A stretch of 64,000 nucleotides of DNA from Polynucleobacter sp. MWH-Braz-FAM2G. Its GTDB lineage: Bacteria > Pseudomonadota > Gammaproteobacteria > Burkholderiales > Burkholderiaceae. The notes below the pieces were generated by a model. That model worked only from the letters and a program-made list of their open reading frames with translations, was not told where the DNA came from and made no database searches. This document shows positions 1 to 9,056 of the stretch, in pieces. Position numbers and translations under genes: made by a program. The number at the start of each line of letters is the position of its first letter. Positions within the stretch are counted from its first letter, which is position 1. The stretch is from contig NZ_CP061300.1 in assembly GCF_018687635.1 (NCBI RefSeq), positions 1,881,424 through 1,945,423 of the forward strand, read 5' to 3'.

Positions 1-706
1 GCTCCCACTCTCTCCCCTGAACCAAAAGATACTCTTCTAGCATATCGAGACTACATACAAGGGGTCCAGAGTCCCCATTGGGACGAAGGCGCATATCTAC
101 TCTGAATACAAAACCATTGGCATCATGCTCAGCAAGTAATCTAATGAGGCTTTTACCCATTCGGGTAAACCACTCCTGATAAGACAAACTTTTTGGGGCA
201 CCGTTAGTTTCACCATCGTGCTCATATAAAAATATTAAGTCGATATCAGATGAAAGATTCAATTCCAAGCCACCTAATTTACCCATTCCAACAACCATTA
301 ACGGCATTTCAGAATTTGTGGTTCGACTCCAAGGTAGGCCAAAGCGATTTTTCAGATCCTCGCGGACAAATGCAATCGATGCAGAGACTGCTAATTCAGC
401 AAAATGGCTTAGCGCATGTGTAACCTCTTGAAGGTCGGCCATGCCATTTAAATCCCGAAATGCCACCCACAACATTAAGCGCTGTCTTGCCAAGCGCAAA
501 TTGGACATCCATAAGACCTCATCCCGCTCTTCAACTTGCTGGTATACAGAACAGTCATTCAGCAAATGCTGAATACCCTCTATGTCGATTTTTTTCCGCC
601 CCTGAATACGAAGCCATTCAAGCCACTCGGGGTGCGCACCGAGCCAGCGTCGAGCATAGGTTGAGTGTTGCTCTAGAAAATCAATCTGTTGGGAAAATTC
701 ATCCAT
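1..706 (-). CDS. glnE: Glutamate-ammonia-ligase adenylyltransferase, N-terminal part (cut by window edge)
   Basis: GlnE adds and removes AMP on glutamine synthetase in response to PII, setting nitrogen assimilation. The reverse strand reads as one open frame from ATG at 706 to the left edge, about 235 residues. It contains the nucleotidyltransferase core VVGMGKLGGLELNLSSDIDL followed by FRVDMRLRPNGDSGPL, which are the GlnE adenylylase G-x-LGG...D-x-D and RxDxRLRP signatures. The rest of the protein (the family is around 900 residues, with a second adenylyl domain) lies outside the window. It is divergent from yhdP with a 77-base gap. The start gives MDEFSQQIDF; no stronger upstream in-frame start was seen. 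The family call is secure, but nothing can be said about the second domain. Confidence 0.95.
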   Translation of the reverse strand, partial: MDEFSQQIDFLEQHSTYARRWLGAHPEWLEWLRIQGRKKIDIEGIQHLLNDCSVYQQVEERDEVLWMSNLRLARQRLMLWVAFRDLNGMADLQEVTHALSHFAELAVSASIAFVREDLKNRFGLPWSRTTNSEMPLMVVGMGKLGGLELNLSSDIDLIFLYEHDGETNGAPKSLSYQEWFTRMGKSLIRLLAEHDANGFVFRVDMRLRPNGDSGPLVCSLDMLEEYLLVQGREWE

Positions 707-783
707 CCCCCCATCTTAATCCGACCTAGAAGACCTAGCCAGAAGCTTGGCGATGAAGCCAAGGCTGACGGATAATAGATGCC

Positions 784-3700
784 ATGCTGCAAAATATTAT
801 CCCTCCTCGCCTCAAGAGCGTGTTTGCTAAACGTCCTCAAGGGTTGGGTGGGACGTGGCGCAAGCGAGCCCTGATATTGGCAGGATTTGTCTTAGTACTT
901 TTTGTGCTGGGTCATATAGGGGTGCGTTTTGTACTTTGGCCACAAATCGAGAAATCCAAAGCATCAATTGAGAAAGTTCTGAGCGCCCGTCTCGGAACTG
1001 AAGTCACAATGGATTCCTTACAGGTTTCATGGACAGGCATTAGGCCCGACTTTGAAATTGAAGGCCTTCGCTTCAGTGGCCCCGATAAAACAAAACCCCC
1101 ACTCTCCATTCAGAAGATTAATGGACAACTTAGCTGGGCATCCTTTTATCATCTTGCGCCCTATTTCCATGAACTTAATGTTGAAAGCGCTGAAATTTAT
1201 GCTCAACGCAATAGCAATGGAAAAATCACCATTGCCGGCATTTCAGTTGATGGAAACACCAATGACTATTCAGCAGAAAATTGGCTTTTTGCGCAAAACG
1301 ATATTCGCATTAGTGACGTTCAATTATTTTGGGATGACCAACTCAAAAAGAAAGCAATTGCTTCGATAGAGATTAAAAATCTTTCCCTTAGCAATGGCAT
1401 ACGCAGTCATACAGGCTCATTAAGCGCAATCACACCCTGGACCAAAGACCCTGTCTCGGCAGAGATTGACTTGGTTCATCATATTGGTGGTCAAGCTGGC
1501 AATTGGCGCGATTGGATTGGCACTATCTCATGGAGCCTAAATGAACTTCAACTCGGTCAAATTGCAAAAGAATTTGTTCTACCTCTTAATACCTTGACAG
1601 GAGTATTGAACTCCAAAGGGAAATTAAAAATCGATAACGGCAAGCCAGATGGTGGAGAGGTTTATCTCGCTGCTGATAATTTAACTCTGCAACTCTCCAA
1701 AGGCGAAGATGCGATTGCGCTCGGAAGGCTTGAAACCAATCTCACCCAAGAAACTGATGGTGGCTTGATATCGATCACAACCAAAACCTTTGCTTGGCGT
1801 GACTTTGACAGCCCCAAATCAACCCCGCTTGAGAATTTAAGTCCAATGACATTCCGCTGGAGGCCACCAGCTGGTGACGGAGAAATTAAAGAATTTGGCT
1901 TCTCATCACCTAAGATCCTTGTTGAAGATGTAGCTCTGTTTGCCCTTAATCTTCCGCTGTCGAAAAAAGTTCATCAATGGATTAAAGCTTCACAGGCTGA
2001 AGGTGAACTACAGAATTTGGATATTAATTGGTCTGAAAGTAAATCGCCTTTATCTGCATTAAATATTCCTGGAGGATGGTTTAAATCAAACAAAGTCGAC
2101 TTTACGGTGAGCGCGAAACTAGTCAATTTAAGTTTCGCGGGAATTAGCAAAATAATTCCTTCAGTAACAAATCTTTCAGGCTTTCTCACTGCAGACCAAA
2201 ACAAGGGCAGCTTCTCTGTCAAATCGAATGATCTTGAAGTTGAAATCAATGATTTATTGGTTGACCCTAAAATCAAGCTTGATCAAGCGTCCGGCCAAAT
2301 TTCTTGGGCAAAACAAAAAGGTAATTGGGTCATCGATACGAAGCAACTCTCGCTTAGCAACCCTGAAATATCTACAACGCTCAACTTAAATTACATCATC
2401 GGTGATGCTAAAAATCCTGACGTAATGAGTCTTGACATGAATTTTGCACAAGCAAATCTTAAGACGGCTCATCGTTATTTGCCAGTGGGAATGAGCGGCG
2501 ATGCCAAATCTTATTTAAGCAAAGCTTTTGATGCTGGGACCATCAAAAATGGTAACTTACACATTAAAGGGGATCCTAGCGAAGTCCCGTTTGCTAAAGC
2601 GGGCACCGGAGAATTCACTCTCAAACTACCAATTGTTAGCGCTATCTTTCATCCTGTACCAAGCACCAATGTCGCTGATGGAGTTTGGCTGCCATTTAGT
2701 GAGGTGAATGGCATTATTAGCATGCAAAACGCCAACCTAGTAATTGACATTGCTCAAGCCAAATACAAGCAAGTTGCCCTCAGTCAATTTCATGCGGAGA
2801 TTCCGAGCGTTAGCGCGAAGCAATTAATTCTTGCCGTGAACGGAGAAGCACAAGGTGATGCGCCCCAATTGCTAGACTACTTATTTGCCTCACCTGTTGG
2901 CAAGAGCAAAATTGCTCTTGAGCATAATTTGAAAATTTCAGGATCTACCAATCTAAGCCTAGGACTAAAGATTCCTTTAACCGGGAGCGGAGAAACTAGT
3001 ACTGATATCAGATTGAGCTTTCCAGGAAATAGAGTGCAATGGGCGGATTTACCTCCTTTTGAAAACCTCAAAGGAAGGATGAGAATTACCGAGGTTCATC
3101 CTGAGTTTGAAGATATCACCGCCAATTTTCTTGGTGGCGCCATCAAGATTTCAAGCGCGTCCTCTAACCAAAGCTACAACATTTCTGGGGATATAGCGGC
3201 CAACTTTATTAAAAACTATTTTTTAAATGATACGGCGATACAAACGATTCCAATTCTTCAATCACTTAGCGGTATTGCAAGATATGAAGGCAGCATCAAC
3301 TTCAATAAAGGAAATAGCGAAACCAACCTCAAATTTGATATGCGAGATTGGGCTAGTTCTGCCCCTATCCCCGTTAAGAAGCAGCTTGGCGTTCCCATGA
3401 CTGGTCAGGTAGTTCTAAAAACCACCCCAAAGACTAAAACCAATTTAGGAAGCTTTTCTTGGGATGGAAAATTTGGTGATGCCTACTTTATTAAAGGCGA
3501 AATTAGTGGAGATGAAAATCTTCGCCACGCAATCGGAATTGGAGCCCCTGCAATTACACCTACTCAAGGATTTCAGCTTAATTTAACTTCAGCAGAGCTG
3601 GATCTAGATGCTTGGCAGGACTATCTTGATAATCAAAAGAAAAGGGGCGCCCCCAGCAAGACAGAAAATCCGAGCGCAGGAAATGTTCAACTCAACGCAG

Positions 3701-4920
3701 ATGTAAAGAAGGTTATATACCTGAATCGTAAATGGCAGGATATGAGTTTTTCTGCAAACAATAAAAATGTATCTTGGCAAATGCGTTTTAACTCACCATC
3801 CATTGCCGGCCAAATTCAATATTCTGGTCCCGATAAATTGCAGACAAGCGGCCTAATTAGTGGACATTTGACGCGTCTTAAAGTGCCACCTGAAACTACC
3901 GTTTCGATTGAGACTACCAAGCCTACTCAGAAAAATACTTTGCCAAAGGCTAAGAAAAGCCCTGAGTTAATTCCCAGTTTTGATCTGGTAATTGATGATT
4001 TTTCATGGTCAAAAGGCCAGCTAGGGCAAGTGAAGCTCAAGACCAAAACAAGCAATAATGTTTTGGTAATGGATTCTCTTCAAATTAATCATCCGCAAGG
4101 CAGCGGCACTCTCTCCGGCAAATGGATAGGCGCAACAGGAAAAGACATCGAACATACAAGCTTCAATGGCGAACTAATCATCAAAGATGCCGGACAGATC
4201 ATTGCACGCTGGAGCGATCAAAAATCTGTAGAGGGTGGACAAGGCAAATTAACAGCAAATTCTGAGTGGGACGGATCTCCTTTTGATCCTAATTACGAAA
4301 CCCTCACTGGTAAGGCAGTATTGAACCTAGAGAAAGGTCGATTGCTGGAAGTGAATTCTAGCGGCGCTAAACTTCTTGATGTACTTAGTTTGCAAAGCTT
4401 ATTTAAATTTGCAACTCTCGATCTCAAAGGAGGCCTTGGAAATATTGTCACAAAAGGCACGCCTTTTAATTCGATTGATGCGTCTTTTGATATCAATTCT
4501 GGAATAGCTCAAACCAAAAAATTCAATATGGCTCTTGATCAAGCAAGAGTTGCCATGTCTGGGCAAATTAACATTGCCAAACATACACAAGATTTGCGAG
4601 TTACGATATTTCCTACAATTGATGCAACGGCTGGTTCATTGGCTGCTTTTGCCATCAATCCGATTGTTGGTCTCGGAGCATTGGTTGGCCAGTACCTAAT
4701 TACTAGTCAAATTAATCGCAATCTTCAATCCGATTATTTGGTGCAAGGATCTTGGGATAATCCTGAAGTCATTCCACTAGACCAACAAGGGCAGCCGCTG
4801 GATCCGAAATCACTAGATACCATCAGAAGCAAAGATTTACTCAAAGAGCAAAGTAAACCGAGCAATGACAATTCAGAGCAACAAAATAATCCAAGTAATT
4901 TAATTAAAAAGCCCAATTGA
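784..4920 (+). CDS. yhdP: YhdP-family AsmA-like envelope protein
   Basis: A very large (1378 residue) single-pass inner-membrane protein with a long periplasmic part. Residues about 27-50 form one hydrophobic segment after a basic N-terminus. The remainder is the repetitive beta-rich sequence typical of AsmA/YhdP/TamB bridge proteins, and the end (around residues 1260-1345, with FPTIDATAGS and QGSWDNPEVIPL) matches the conserved YhdP C-terminus. The E. coli homologue is about 1266 residues. Family knowledge: AsmA-like proteins form hydrophobic grooves spanning the periplasm and are implicated in phospholipid transport to the outer membrane. It is divergent from glnE and followed after 2 bases by the nitrilase gene, so it probably shares an mRNA with the nitrilase and tldD. 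The lipid role is inferred from family membership. Confidence 0.88.
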   Translation: MLQNIIPPRLKSVFAKRPQGLGGTWRKRALILAGFVLVLFVLGHIGVRFVLWPQIEKSKASIEKVLSARLGTEVTMDSLQVSWTGIRPDFEIEGLRFSGPDKTKPPLSIQKINGQLSWASFYHLAPYFHELNVESAEIYAQRNSNGKITIAGISVDGNTNDYSAENWLFAQNDIRISDVQLFWDDQLKKKAIASIEIKNLSLSNGIRSHTGSLSAITPWTKDPVSAEIDLVHHIGGQAGNWRDWIGTISWSLNELQLGQIAKEFVLPLNTLTGVLNSKGKLKIDNGKPDGGEVYLAADNLTLQLSKGEDAIALGRLETNLTQETDGGLISITTKTFAWRDFDSPKSTPLENLSPMTFRWRPPAGDGEIKEFGFSSPKILVEDVALFALNLPLSKKVHQWIKASQAEGELQNLDINWSESKSPLSALNIPGGWFKSNKVDFTVSAKLVNLSFAGISKIIPSVTNLSGFLTADQNKGSFSVKSNDLEVEINDLLVDPKIKLDQASGQISWAKQKGNWVIDTKQLSLSNPEISTTLNLNYIIGDAKNPDVMSLDMNFAQANLKTAHRYLPVGMSGDAKSYLSKAFDAGTIKNGNLHIKGDPSEVPFAKAGTGEFTLKLPIVSAIFHPVPSTNVADGVWLPFSEVNGIISMQNANLVIDIAQAKYKQVALSQFHAEIPSVSAKQLILAVNGEAQGDAPQLLDYLFASPVGKSKIALEHNLKISGSTNLSLGLKIPLTGSGETSTDIRLSFPGNRVQWADLPPFENLKGRMRITEVHPEFEDITANFLGGAIKISSASSNQSYNISGDIAANFIKNYFLNDTAIQTIPILQSLSGIARYEGSINFNKGNSETNLKFDMRDWASSAPIPVKKQLGVPMTGQVVLKTTPKTKTNLGSFSWDGKFGDAYFIKGEISGDENLRHAIGIGAPAITPTQGFQLNLTSAELDLDAWQDYLDNQKKRGAPSKTENPSAGNVQLNADVKKVIYLNRKWQDMSFSANNKNVSWQMRFNSPSIAGQIQYSGPDKLQTSGLISGHLTRLKVPPETTVSIETTKPTQKNTLPKAKKSPELIPSFDLVIDDFSWSKGQLGQVKLKTKTSNNVLVMDSLQINHPQGSGTLSGKWIGATGKDIEHTSFNGELIIKDAGQIIARWSDQKSVEGGQGKLTANSEWDGSPFDPNYETLTGKAVLNLEKGRLLEVNSSGAKLLDVLSLQSLFKFATLDLKGGLGNIVTKGTPFNSIDASFDINSGIAQTKKFNMALDQARVAMSGQINIAKHTQDLRVTIFPTIDATAGSLAAFAINPIVGLGALVGQYLITSQINRNLQSDYLVQGSWDNPEVIPLDQQGQPLDPKSLDTIRSKDLLKEQSKPSNDNSEQQNNPSNLIKKPN

Positions 4921-4922
4921 TC

Positions 4923-5759
4923 ATGATGAGCGCCTTAGCAAGCACTGGAAAACTGAAGATTGCCTCCATTCAGATGATCTCCACTCCAACAATCCATGAG
5001 AATCTCTCTACGGCAAGCAGGCTGGTGAAGGCGGCAGCGGATGAGGGTGTAAAGCTAGCGGTACTGCCTGAATACTTTTGTTTAATGGGCCTGAAAGATA
5101 CCGATAAAGTACATGCTCGAGAAAAGCTGGGTAACGGCCCCATTCAAGCTCATCTCTCACAACTTGCCAAAGAAAATAATCTTTATTTAGTCGCGGGTAC
5201 CATTCCACTTGAAGCTTCTGATCCCAACAAGGTGCTCAACACCATGCTTGTTTTTGATCCTTCAGGTAAGCAAATTAATCGCTATGACAAAATTCATTTG
5301 TTTGGATTTCAGACTGCTACTGAGCGTTACCAAGAATCAGAAACAATTGAAGCAGGAAATGAACCGGGCCTCTTCAAAATCTCAGTTGATGGAATTGAAT
5401 GGACTTTTGGTATGAGCGTTTGTTATGACCTACGCTTTCCCGAACTTTATCGAACCCTTGGAACAGTTGACTGCCACATAATTCCTGCTGCATTTACTTA
5501 CACCACCGGCAAGGATCATTGGGAGGTTTTACTACGCGCTCGAGCTATTGAAAACCAATGCTATGTGTTAGCTTCAGCACAAGGTGGGACACACATAAAT
5601 CAACGTCGCACGTGGGGAAACAGCATGCTTATTGACCCCTGGGGCAATATCTTGACCAATCTCCCCGAGGGAGAGGGCTTTATTTCTGGGGTTTTGAGCA
5701 AAGATAAATTAAACGAGGTACGCTCTAAGCTACCAGCACTTGCACATCGCAAGCTTTAG
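4923..5759 (+). CDS. Carbon-nitrogen hydrolase, Nit1/deaminated-glutathione amidase type
   Basis: Nitrilase-superfamily amidase. The catalytic triad is visible: Glu50 in LPEYF, Lys123 in YDKIHLF and the nucleophile Cys167 in [11 protein letters not shown]. The Nit1-like branch hydrolyses deaminated glutathione, a repair reaction for a transaminase side product; that substrate is a family inference. At about 278 residues it is normal length. A TTG at 4917 is open in frame, but ATG 4923 (or the adjacent ATG 4926) just after the yhdP stop is the natural start. No good ribosome site was found, so translation may be coupled to yhdP. It sits between yhdP and tldD in an arrangement typical of betaproteobacteria. 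Confidence 0.88.
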   Translation: MMSALASTGKLKIASIQMISTPTIHENLSTASRLVKAAADEGVKLAVLPEYFCLMGLKDTDKVHAREKLGNGPIQAHLSQLAKENNLYLVAGTIPLEASDPNKVLNTMLVFDPSGKQINRYDKIHLFGFQTATERYQESETIEAGNEPGLFKISVDGIEWTFGMSVCYDLRFPELYRTLGTVDCHIIPAAFTYTTGKDHWEVLLRARAIENQCYVLASAQGGTHINQRRTWGNSMLIDPWGNILTNLPEGEGFISGVLSKDKLNEVRSKLPALAHRKL

Positions 5760-5779
5760 AGAAAGATTTGCCAAACTAC

Positions 5780-7270
5780 ATGAATGCACCAGAAGCACTA
5801 TTTCCAGCTAATTGGACAAAAGCTAAAAAACAATCAGATCTAATCAAATTAGCAAAATCGATCCTACTTGAGCCCACAGGTTTATCCGAGCAAGACCTAC
5901 ACCGCACTTTTGGCAATCTATTCACCCACCGCCTTGATGATGCAGACCTGTATTTTCAGCATACTCGAAGCGAAAGTTGGAGTCTTGAAGAGGGAATTGT
6001 TAAGTCAGGTAGCTTCAATATTGATCAAGGCGTTGGTGTGCGAGCGATCTATGGTGATAAGACTGCTTTTGCCTACTCGGATGAAATTAATCTAGAAGCT
6101 CTAAATAAGGCTTCCACCGCTACACGAGTCATTGGTCCTGAGGGCGGAAAACAATCAGTGGCCAGCAAGTTATTTAACCCTGTTTCTAATAAGCTGTATT
6201 CAGATATCAATCCTCTGGATTCCCTCCAACCAAAAGAAAAGATTGCATTACTTGAGAGTATTGAACGTCGTGCTAAAGCACGAGATCCACGCATCATTCA
6301 AGTGATGGCAAGTTTGGCAGGTGAGTTCGATGTGGTGCTAGTGGCACGCGCAGATGGATTATTAGCTGCTGATGTTCGACCACTAGTACGTGTTTCGGTA
6401 CATGTCATTGCCGAACAAAATGGTCGTCGCGAATCTGGATCCTCAGGTGGTGGTGCTCGTCACGACTACCTCTATTTTGATACTGAGCTCATTAATCGCT
6501 ATGTTGATGAAGCAGTGGATGGTGCCTTAATCAATCTTGAATCTCGGGCTGCCCCTGCGGGCCCAATGACTGTAGTGATGGGACCAGGTTGGCCCGGTGT
6601 TCTCTTGCATGAAGCAGTAGGACATGGATTAGAGGGAGACTTTAATCGTAAGGGCTCCTCCGCATTTGCTGGTCGTATTGGGCAACGGGTTGCGGCTAAG
6701 GGAGTCACGGTTGTGGATGATGGCACCCTATCCGGCCGTCGTGGATCTCTGAATATCGATGACGAGGGAACGCCAACGCAATGCACCACTTTGATTGAGG
6801 ATGGCATCCTCAAGGGGTATATCCAAGATAGCCTGAACGCACGCCTCATGAAGATGCCGCTAACTGGAAATGGGCGTCGCGAAAGCTTTGCATCACTTCC
6901 AATGCCTAGAATGACCAATACCTACATGCTGGCAGGAAAAGATGATCCCCAAGAAATCGTAGCGAGCATTAAACGTGGCTTGTATGCAGTTAATTTTGGT
7001 GGCGGCCAAGTAGACATCACCAGTGGGAAGTTTGTTTTTTCTGCCTCAGAAGCCTACTGGGTGGAAAACGGCAAAATTCAATATCCTGTTAAAGGCGCAA
7101 CGATTATTGGCAGTGGCCCAGAGTCCTTAAAACAAGTTTCCATGATCGGAAATGACCTCAAACTCGATGGCGGCGTAGGGGTTTGCGGCAAGGAAGGACA
7201 AAGTGTTCCGGTCGGGGTTGGACAGCCTACACTGAGGATTGATAGCCTCACCGTAGGTGGAACCGCCTGA
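5780..7270 (+). CDS. tldD: TldD metalloprotease subunit
   Basis: TldD pairs with PmbA/TldE to form a zinc protease that degrades unfolded peptides and matures some peptide products. The metal site HEAVGH (HExxxH) is at about residues 277-282, followed by the conserved [11 protein letters not shown] and DDEGTPTQ segments. It is about 496 residues from ATG 5780; E. coli TldD is 481. A TTG at 5768, four codons upstream and very close to AGAGAAAG (5758-5765), is an alternative start. The partner gene is not in this window. The gene follows the nitrilase by about 20 bases and is probably cotranscribed with it. Confidence 0.93.
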   Translation: MNAPEALFPANWTKAKKQSDLIKLAKSILLEPTGLSEQDLHRTFGNLFTHRLDDADLYFQHTRSESWSLEEGIVKSGSFNIDQGVGVRAIYGDKTAFAYSDEINLEALNKASTATRVIGPEGGKQSVASKLFNPVSNKLYSDINPLDSLQPKEKIALLESIERRAKARDPRIIQVMASLAGEFDVVLVARADGLLAADVRPLVRVSVHVIAEQNGRRESGSSGGGARHDYLYFDTELINRYVDEAVDGALINLESRAAPAGPMTVVMGPGWPGVLLHEAVGHGLEGDFNRKGSSAFAGRIGQRVAAKGVTVVDDGTLSGRRGSLNIDDEGTPTQCTTLIEDGILKGYIQDSLNARLMKMPLTGNGRRESFASLPMPRMTNTYMLAGKDDPQEIVASIKRGLYAVNFGGGQVDITSGKFVFSASEAYWVENGKIQYPVKGATIIGSGPESLKQVSMIGNDLKLDGGVGVCGKEGQSVPVGVGQPTLRIDSLTVGGTA

Positions 7271-7281
7271 TTAAGTCAAAT

Positions 7282-7301
7282 TACGGCTTAAAATAGCCGT
7301 A
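7282..7301 (+). promoter_or_regulatory. Hairpin ending on the aroG start codon
   Basis: TACGGCT (7282-7288) and AGCCGTA (7295-7301) form a perfect 7-bp stem around the loop TAAAAT. The last base of the stem is the A of the aroG ATG. No Shine-Dalgarno sequence is visible, so the structure occupies the place where the ribosome must bind. It has no T-tract, so it is not an ordinary terminator of tldD. It could modulate translation or be chance; a 7-bp stem is modest evidence. Confidence 0.4.
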
Positions 7302-8425
7302 TGAGCCAACAAAATACGAATCCCGCCAATTGGTACTCCGCTGTTGATAAAACCTCGGATACTGACGATCAACGCATTGATAACATCTCTGTTCTGCCTC
7401 CGCCAGAGCATTTGATCCGCTTTTTCCCAATCGCGGGAACGCCTACCGAAGCGTTAATTAGTAAAACGCGCAAAAAAATCCGCGACATTATTCATGGCAA
7501 AGACGATCGCTTACTCGTTGTCATTGGACCATGCTCTATTCATGATCCAAGAGCAGCACTTGAATACTGCCAACGTCTTTTAGCAGAACGTAAGCGTTTC
7601 GCAGGTGAGCTAGAAATTGTGATGCGGGTATATTTTGAAAAGCCACGAACCACTATTGGTTGGAAAGGTTTGATTAACGACCCCTATCTCGATGAAAGCT
7701 ATCGCATTGAAGAGGGTCTGCGACTCGCTCGCCAAGTGCTCATGGAAATTAATCGTCTCGGAATGCCAGCTGGTAGCGAATTCTTGGATGTGATTTCCCC
7801 ACAATATATTGCAGACTTGATTTCTTGGGGCGCAATTGGCGCACGTACTACTGAGAGTCAAGTACATCGCGAACTCGCTTCAGGTTTATCTGCGCCTATT
7901 GGCTTTAAGAACGGTACTGATGGCAATATCAAAATTGCTACCGATGCTATTCAAGCTGCAGGTCGCCCACATCACTTTTTATCCGTTCATAAGAATGGTC
8001 AAGTATCTGTTGTGGAGACCAAGGGTAATAAAGATTGCCATGTGATTTTGCGTGGTGGTAAAGAGCCGAACTACGAAGTAAAGTTTGTACAAGCCGCCTG
8101 CTCTGAGCTCGATGCTGCCAAGCTTCCAGCCAGTTTGATGGTTGACTTATCGCATGCCAATTCCAGCAAGAAGCATGAGCGTCAAATTATTGTTGCTGAT
8201 GATGTTGCTCAACAAATTGAGTCTGGTTCACATCAAATTTTCGGCGTAATGGTTGAAAGCCATCTGAATGATGGTGCGCAGAAATTTACACCAGGAAAAG
8301 ATGATCCGAACAATTTGGAATACGGCAAAAGTATTACTGATGCTTGTATTAACTGGGATGATTCAGTTCAAGTACTAGAACGTCTTGCTACCGCTGTTAA
8401 GAAACGCAGAAGCAAGAAAAAATAA
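7301..8425 (+). CDS. aroG: 3-deoxy-7-phosphoheptulonate synthase, class I (AroG type)
   Basis: Catalyses the first step of aromatic amino-acid synthesis: phosphoenolpyruvate plus erythrose 4-phosphate gives DAHP in the cytoplasm. The 374-residue length and motifs GPCSIHDPRAALEYC, GARTTESQVHRELASG, GFKNGTDGN and DLSHANSSK are those of the type I-alpha feedback-regulated enzymes (AroF/G/H). Which amino acid inhibits this copy cannot be told by eye. It starts 30 bases after tldD and ends at a strong forward terminator. Confidence 0.95.
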   Translation: MSQQNTNPANWYSAVDKTSDTDDQRIDNISVLPPPEHLIRFFPIAGTPTEALISKTRKKIRDIIHGKDDRLLVVIGPCSIHDPRAALEYCQRLLAERKRFAGELEIVMRVYFEKPRTTIGWKGLINDPYLDESYRIEEGLRLARQVLMEINRLGMPAGSEFLDVISPQYIADLISWGAIGARTTESQVHRELASGLSAPIGFKNGTDGNIKIATDAIQAAGRPHHFLSVHKNGQVSVVETKGNKDCHVILRGGKEPNYEVKFVQAACSELDAAKLPASLMVDLSHANSSKKHERQIIVADDVAQQIESGSHQIFGVMVESHLNDGAQKFTPGKDDPNNLEYGKSITDACINWDDSVQVLERLATAVKKRRSKKK

Positions 8426-8456
8426 TACAAAAATAAATTTAAAAGTCGTACACCCT

Positions 8457-8488
8457 AAAGAGACTAATTTATTTGGTCTCTTTTTTTT
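8457..8488 (+). terminator. Rho-independent terminator of aroG
   Basis: AAAGAGAC (8457-8464) pairs perfectly with GTCTCTTT (8476-8483), followed by a run of Ts to 8488. The stop codon of the converging adenosyltransferase gene lies in the loop, so the last bases of that gene form part of the aroG terminator. Confidence 0.85.
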
Positions 8489-9038
8489 CGTGCTTCCAAA
8501 GCACATCTGTGCCACCAGCAGCCAGATTTAAAATACGAGCAAGTACAAAAAGTAAATCGGATAATCGATTTACATACTGACGCGGGGAATCGTACAAAGA
8601 CTCCTCCCAACCCAAACGCACAATCGAACGTTCCGCTCTACGACATACAGTTCTGCAAACGTGTGCTTGTGCGGCTGCTCGTGTGCCACCTGGCAAGATA
8701 AATTCAGTTAACGGAGGCAATTGCTTGTTGTATTTCTCAAGCCAAATATCGAGTTGGGCAACATGCTCAGGATTGAGTAACTTGTAATTAGGGATACAAA
8801 GCTCACCACCCAAGTCAAATAAATCATGCTGCACCTGCAGAAAAAGCTCATGCAACTCGGCAGAAATTTTTTCTGGGATCGCCTCGGTCATTAAAACCCC
8901 GATTTCAGAGTTCAGCTCATCTACATCACCCATGGCACAGATTCGCAGATGATCTTTCTCAACGCGACTCCCGTCACCCAAGCCGGTCATGCCCGCATCA
9001 CCGGTTCTAGTAGCGATTTTTGATAGTCGATTTCCCAT
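8469..9038 (-). CDS. Cob(I)yrinic acid a,c-diamide / cob(I)alamin adenosyltransferase, PduO type
   Basis: Transfers the adenosyl group of ATP to cob(I)alamin to make coenzyme B12. The PduO-family signatures are present: the N-terminal ATP loop TRTGDAGMTGLGDGSRVEKD and the C-terminal RRAERSIVRL with YVNRLSDLLFVLARILN. The 189-residue length is normal. It stands alone, convergent with aroG and divergent from glcD with only 18 bases between start codons, so its promoter must overlap the glcD 5' end. No other cobalamin genes are near; the enzyme may serve salvage. Confidence 0.93.
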   Translation of the reverse strand: MGNRLSKIATRTGDAGMTGLGDGSRVEKDHLRICAMGDVDELNSEIGVLMTEAIPEKISAELHELFLQVQHDLFDLGGELCIPNYKLLNPEHVAQLDIWLEKYNKQLPPLTEFILPGGTRAAAQAHVCRTVCRRAERSIVRLGWEESLYDSPRQYVNRLSDLLFVLARILNLAAGGTDVLWKHEKKETK

Positions 9039-9056
9039 AAGCTTAATTATAGGTAA

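Noticed and set aside
460..729. 89-codon open frame at the left edge, plus strand
   Set aside because: Antisense to the real glnE frame, which reads open to the window edge.
6499..6918. 139-codon open frame opposite tldD
   Set aside because: Arg/Pro/Ser-rich shadow of the conserved TldD core.
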